Source: Ascoidea asiatica (lineage: Eukaryota > Ascomycota > Saccharomycetes > Ascoideales > Ascoideaceae). Taken from it: DNA of 64,000 bases. A program made the position numbers and the translations under genes. Location: assembly GCA_001600695.1 (NCBI GenBank), contig BCKQ01000005.1, positions 1 to 64,000 of the forward strand, written 5' to 3'. The notes below the pieces were generated by a model. That model saw only the letters and a program-made list of their open reading frames with translations. It was not told the DNA's origin and searched no databases. This document shows, piece by piece, positions 63,991-64,000 of this stretch (positions are counted from its first letter, which is position 1; every line of letters begins with the position of its first letter).

Positions 63991-64000
63991 TTTAAAATGA

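Overview
The window is nuclear DNA from an AT-rich budding yeast (Saccharomycotina). Genes are dense and almost intron-free. The few introns use GTATGT 5' splice sites and TACTAAC or CTRAY branch sites, and nearly every protein has a recognisable budding-yeast counterpart. Proteins carry long Asn, Ser, Asp/Asn and Glu/Asn tracts. I could not place the species or decide how CUG is read, because CTG codons are rare and I found none at a clearly diagnostic residue.

Layout. 0-2.2 kb: a 17-bp C/A-rich tandem repeat at the left edge, a decayed 5'-truncated copy of the ribosome-biogenesis gene PWP2, then EMC6. 2.7-9 kb: SLA2, the carrier gene MME1 and intron-containing YRA1. 9.1-20.9 kb: CDC60, HAT2, ZPR1 and INO80. 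21.2-29.8 kb: ACO1, SPE1 and a low-complexity coiled-coil protein I do not recognise. 30.1-37 kb: RAD50 with an intron inside its start codon, a histidine phosphatase and GCV1. 37.6-51.4 kb: PAC2, ATP11, PET112, HOM6, an MDL-type ABC transporter and CIT1. 52.1-64 kb: RPL15 with a split start codon, MRC1, an STB1-like gene, MRP21, OMS1 and COQ10.

There is no operon-like logic, but themes recur. Many products are mitochondrial: Mme1, Aco1, Cit1, Gcv1, Atp11, Pet112, Mdl, Mrp21, Oms1 and Coq10. Aco1 and Cit1 catalyse consecutive TCA-cycle steps. Rad50, Mrc1 and Ino80 act in genome maintenance. MRC1 and the STB1-like gene share a divergent promoter holding three ACGCGT boxes, which fits G1/S control.

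I see no mobile element, CRISPR array, convincing tRNA or obviously new multi-gene system. The most unusual items are the edge repeat with the PWP2 relic, two start codons interrupted by introns, a candidate terminal intron that swaps the STB1-like C-terminus, a duplicated Yra1 C-box, a GTAAGGTTAC motif repeated in three promoters, a perfect 13-bp hairpin, and GC-rich islands between extremely AT-rich genes.
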